Positions 33,541 through 35,376 of a stretch of 35,376 bases of DNA are shown piece after piece. Positions within the stretch are counted from its first letter, which is position 1. Each line of letters starts with the position of its first letter. The position numbers and the translations under genes were made by a program. Source of the stretch: Azolla pinnata (lineage: Eukaryota; Streptophyta; Polypodiopsida; Salviniales; Salviniaceae); contig JBBBWG010001360.1 in assembly GCA_037176905.1 (NCBI GenBank), forward strand, positions 1-35,376, in the 5' to 3' direction. A model generated the notes under the pieces. The model did not search any database. It saw only the letters and a list, made by a program, of their open reading frames with translations, and had not been told where the DNA came from.

Positions 33541-35376
33541 GTTCACCTTGGCAAATACTCCTCGATTCGCCTACCGCAGCACGATTGCTCAGATCGCTGA
33601 TGTTATCGACCCCGTGTACGGGCTTGATTCCTCTTTAGTTGAGACCTGTTCCGTTTACATTCTAGCTCGATCGACGAAACAGGCACTAATGTCAAAGTCC
33701 CCCCTTTTTTTTTTCTTTCAGGAGTTCGTTCTCAAATGTGCTTTTCCTTTGTGCTTAGTTTGGGGTGCAGCGTACAACGCTCGTTGCCGGTTAAATCCTA
33801 CTGCTAAGCTTCTCACAATAGAGTTGAGATCGATTCGTTTCTCAATAGTAATGTTAGCCACATGTGACCCACAATTGTGTTTTGCTTGTATGTTTTGGCA
33901 ATACACCATTGATCTGCTTCTTATGGCTCCACAAAAATCTAAACCTTTCCAATTTATCTTGTCTCTAATTATAACTATACTAACATGCTAATATTGTAAC
34001 ATATTCTATAACTCACGCACAAGAACAATGGCAAGGTTGTGCACAAATGACAATTTTCCATGGGGTTTAGTAATATGGTCATCAATCAACCCCTTTGTAT
34101 TTGTGTGTGAAGCTGATCAAATAGTCTCAACATGGTAGATTGATAGAGGAATATGTCGAGCAACGAAATAAATACAGTCTGGGAAATAAGAAAGGAGTTC
34201 TCAACCCAATGGGAACTCATAAGTAGTACTCTCACAATATGACATATCTAAAGGGACAAATGCGACTTGGTTATTGAAGATGTTTGGTCACCATAAAAAA
34301 GAATTATACAGAATGTGTAGGCGGATTTATGTAAAACTTTAAGAAGCCAATTTCAATCCACGAAAGAGGATTGGAATAAGGATATTCAAGAAAACTGCAA
34401 TTTCTAAATGTGAAAATTTTGGCAAATCGTTATAAGGGATTTTCTCAACCTAGAATGGTGGTATGCTTCTCTAAAGTGGCTTTTCCTTTCAAATAACAAC
34501 ATTTACCTACAAGGGGCTAACTGGCTGAAATAAGTTGTTCAAGCTCCAAAAGATTTTACAATTTGTCATAACTTATATTACAGTATGCTCTTCAAATATT
34601 TAGGTTCAAGTAAAGATTCAATTTTGTATGACATTTATCAAGTTACATCAACAAAGCATAATTTGTACTTGCTCGTGTTAGTACAATTTACATAATATAG
34701 CTCATTAATACTAGTATGAATTTTTTTATGAAAAAGAATAATTGAGAGCAACATTGATGCATCATAATATTCCTTTTTTACAATCGAGACAAATATATCA
34801 TGTGGTGTCGTGCTTCTATAAACTAGTGTCTATAAGTCTTACAAGGTAGCTTTAAATTTGGTTGGAGGATGCTTAATCCAATAAATGTTAAAACTCAAAA
34901 TTATTTAATAAGAAAGAAAACAAAGAAATAGAGAAAAGAAAACGTTACTTTGTTTGACCATCTCTAGTGACGGTGACAGGTACCAATTGGCTTGACTCCA
35001 ATTCAGTTTAGCTTGGTTTTTTATCGCTAAAACCAAGCTCGAAGAACATAAGTCAAACCAAAATTACTATTGAAACCGAACCGTTTAAAACCGAATTGAA
35101 AGGGAAAATAATAAACTAAACCAAAAGATTTCTTAAAAATAAAAAACTAAATCAAATCGGTTCAGAAACCAAAATAAACAACTAATAAAACAAGTATAAC
35201 TTAATTGAATAAATTCTTTAAAAATTCAACCTAATACTCTCAAATACACACTATTTTGAGCATAAAAAGATGCTGGGATAAAGCGCAAAGCTCTTTCTTA
35301 GCTTAAACACAGCAAAGTTCAAATTTGATACAGCTTGTTTTATCAAAAGTGACTAATTATAAAATTTACATATACT
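33541..35376. other. AT-rich 3' end of window, no gene recognised
   Basis: An open frame at 33548-33991 starts without an ATG and has no motif. From about 34000 on, the sequence is AT-rich, with AAACCGAACC/AACCAAA-type degenerate repetition at about 35030-35170. This suggests old transposon or simple-repeat DNA. Confidence 0.55.

Noticed and set aside
33548..33991. 147-codon plus-strand open frame
   Set aside because: It starts at TTG, has mixed composition and no recognisable domain.

Overview
The window is nuclear DNA of a land plant. It has TTTAGGG-type telomere-like repeats, spliced genes with GT-AG introns, a plant glutamate receptor-like (GLR) channel, a TIFY8-class protein, a PLS-class pentatricopeptide repeat (PPR) gene and a decayed Ty3/Gypsy element. 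The intron-poor, GC-rich PPR gene has a style common in seed-free plants, but I cannot name the lineage. All gene models here were assembled by eye from splice sites, codon phase and family motifs; no search was run.

Layout. 1-1650: trinucleotide tracts and about 700 bp of degenerate telomere-like repeat. 1650-6206 (+): microsatellite-rich leader and a six-exon TIFY8-like gene (395 aa). 6207-9605: intergenic DNA with a diverged tandem duplication. 9606-13896 (+): six-exon GLR gene (980 aa) with a 32-nt pore exon and a decayed exon copy in intron 3. 13897-18117: intergenic DNA with several tandem arrays. 18118-20729 (+): PPR gene interrupted by a 39/42-bp coding-phase minisatellite that contains a 100-N assembly gap. 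21355-26271 (-): degraded Ty3/Gypsy retrotransposon, with a 455-bp solo LTR of another element nested between RT and RNase H and flanked by a GATGG target duplication. 26650-26990 (-): probable BED-finger/hAT remnant. 28956-33083 (-): six-exon gene (289 aa) for a membrane-anchored protein resembling bacterial-type PH domains. 33213-33477: dense TTGAC (W-box core) array just upstream of that gene. 33541-35376: AT-rich DNA with no gene recognised.

The four host genes do not form an obvious pathway. By family, TIFY8 is a nuclear transcriptional adaptor, GLR a ligand-gated cation channel, PPR an organellar RNA-binding protein, and the PH-like protein a membrane protein of unknown role. The most notable signals are the PPR minisatellite, whose reading phase agrees on both sides of the gap, the W-box array, and the nested solo LTR carrying heat-shock-element-like repeats.
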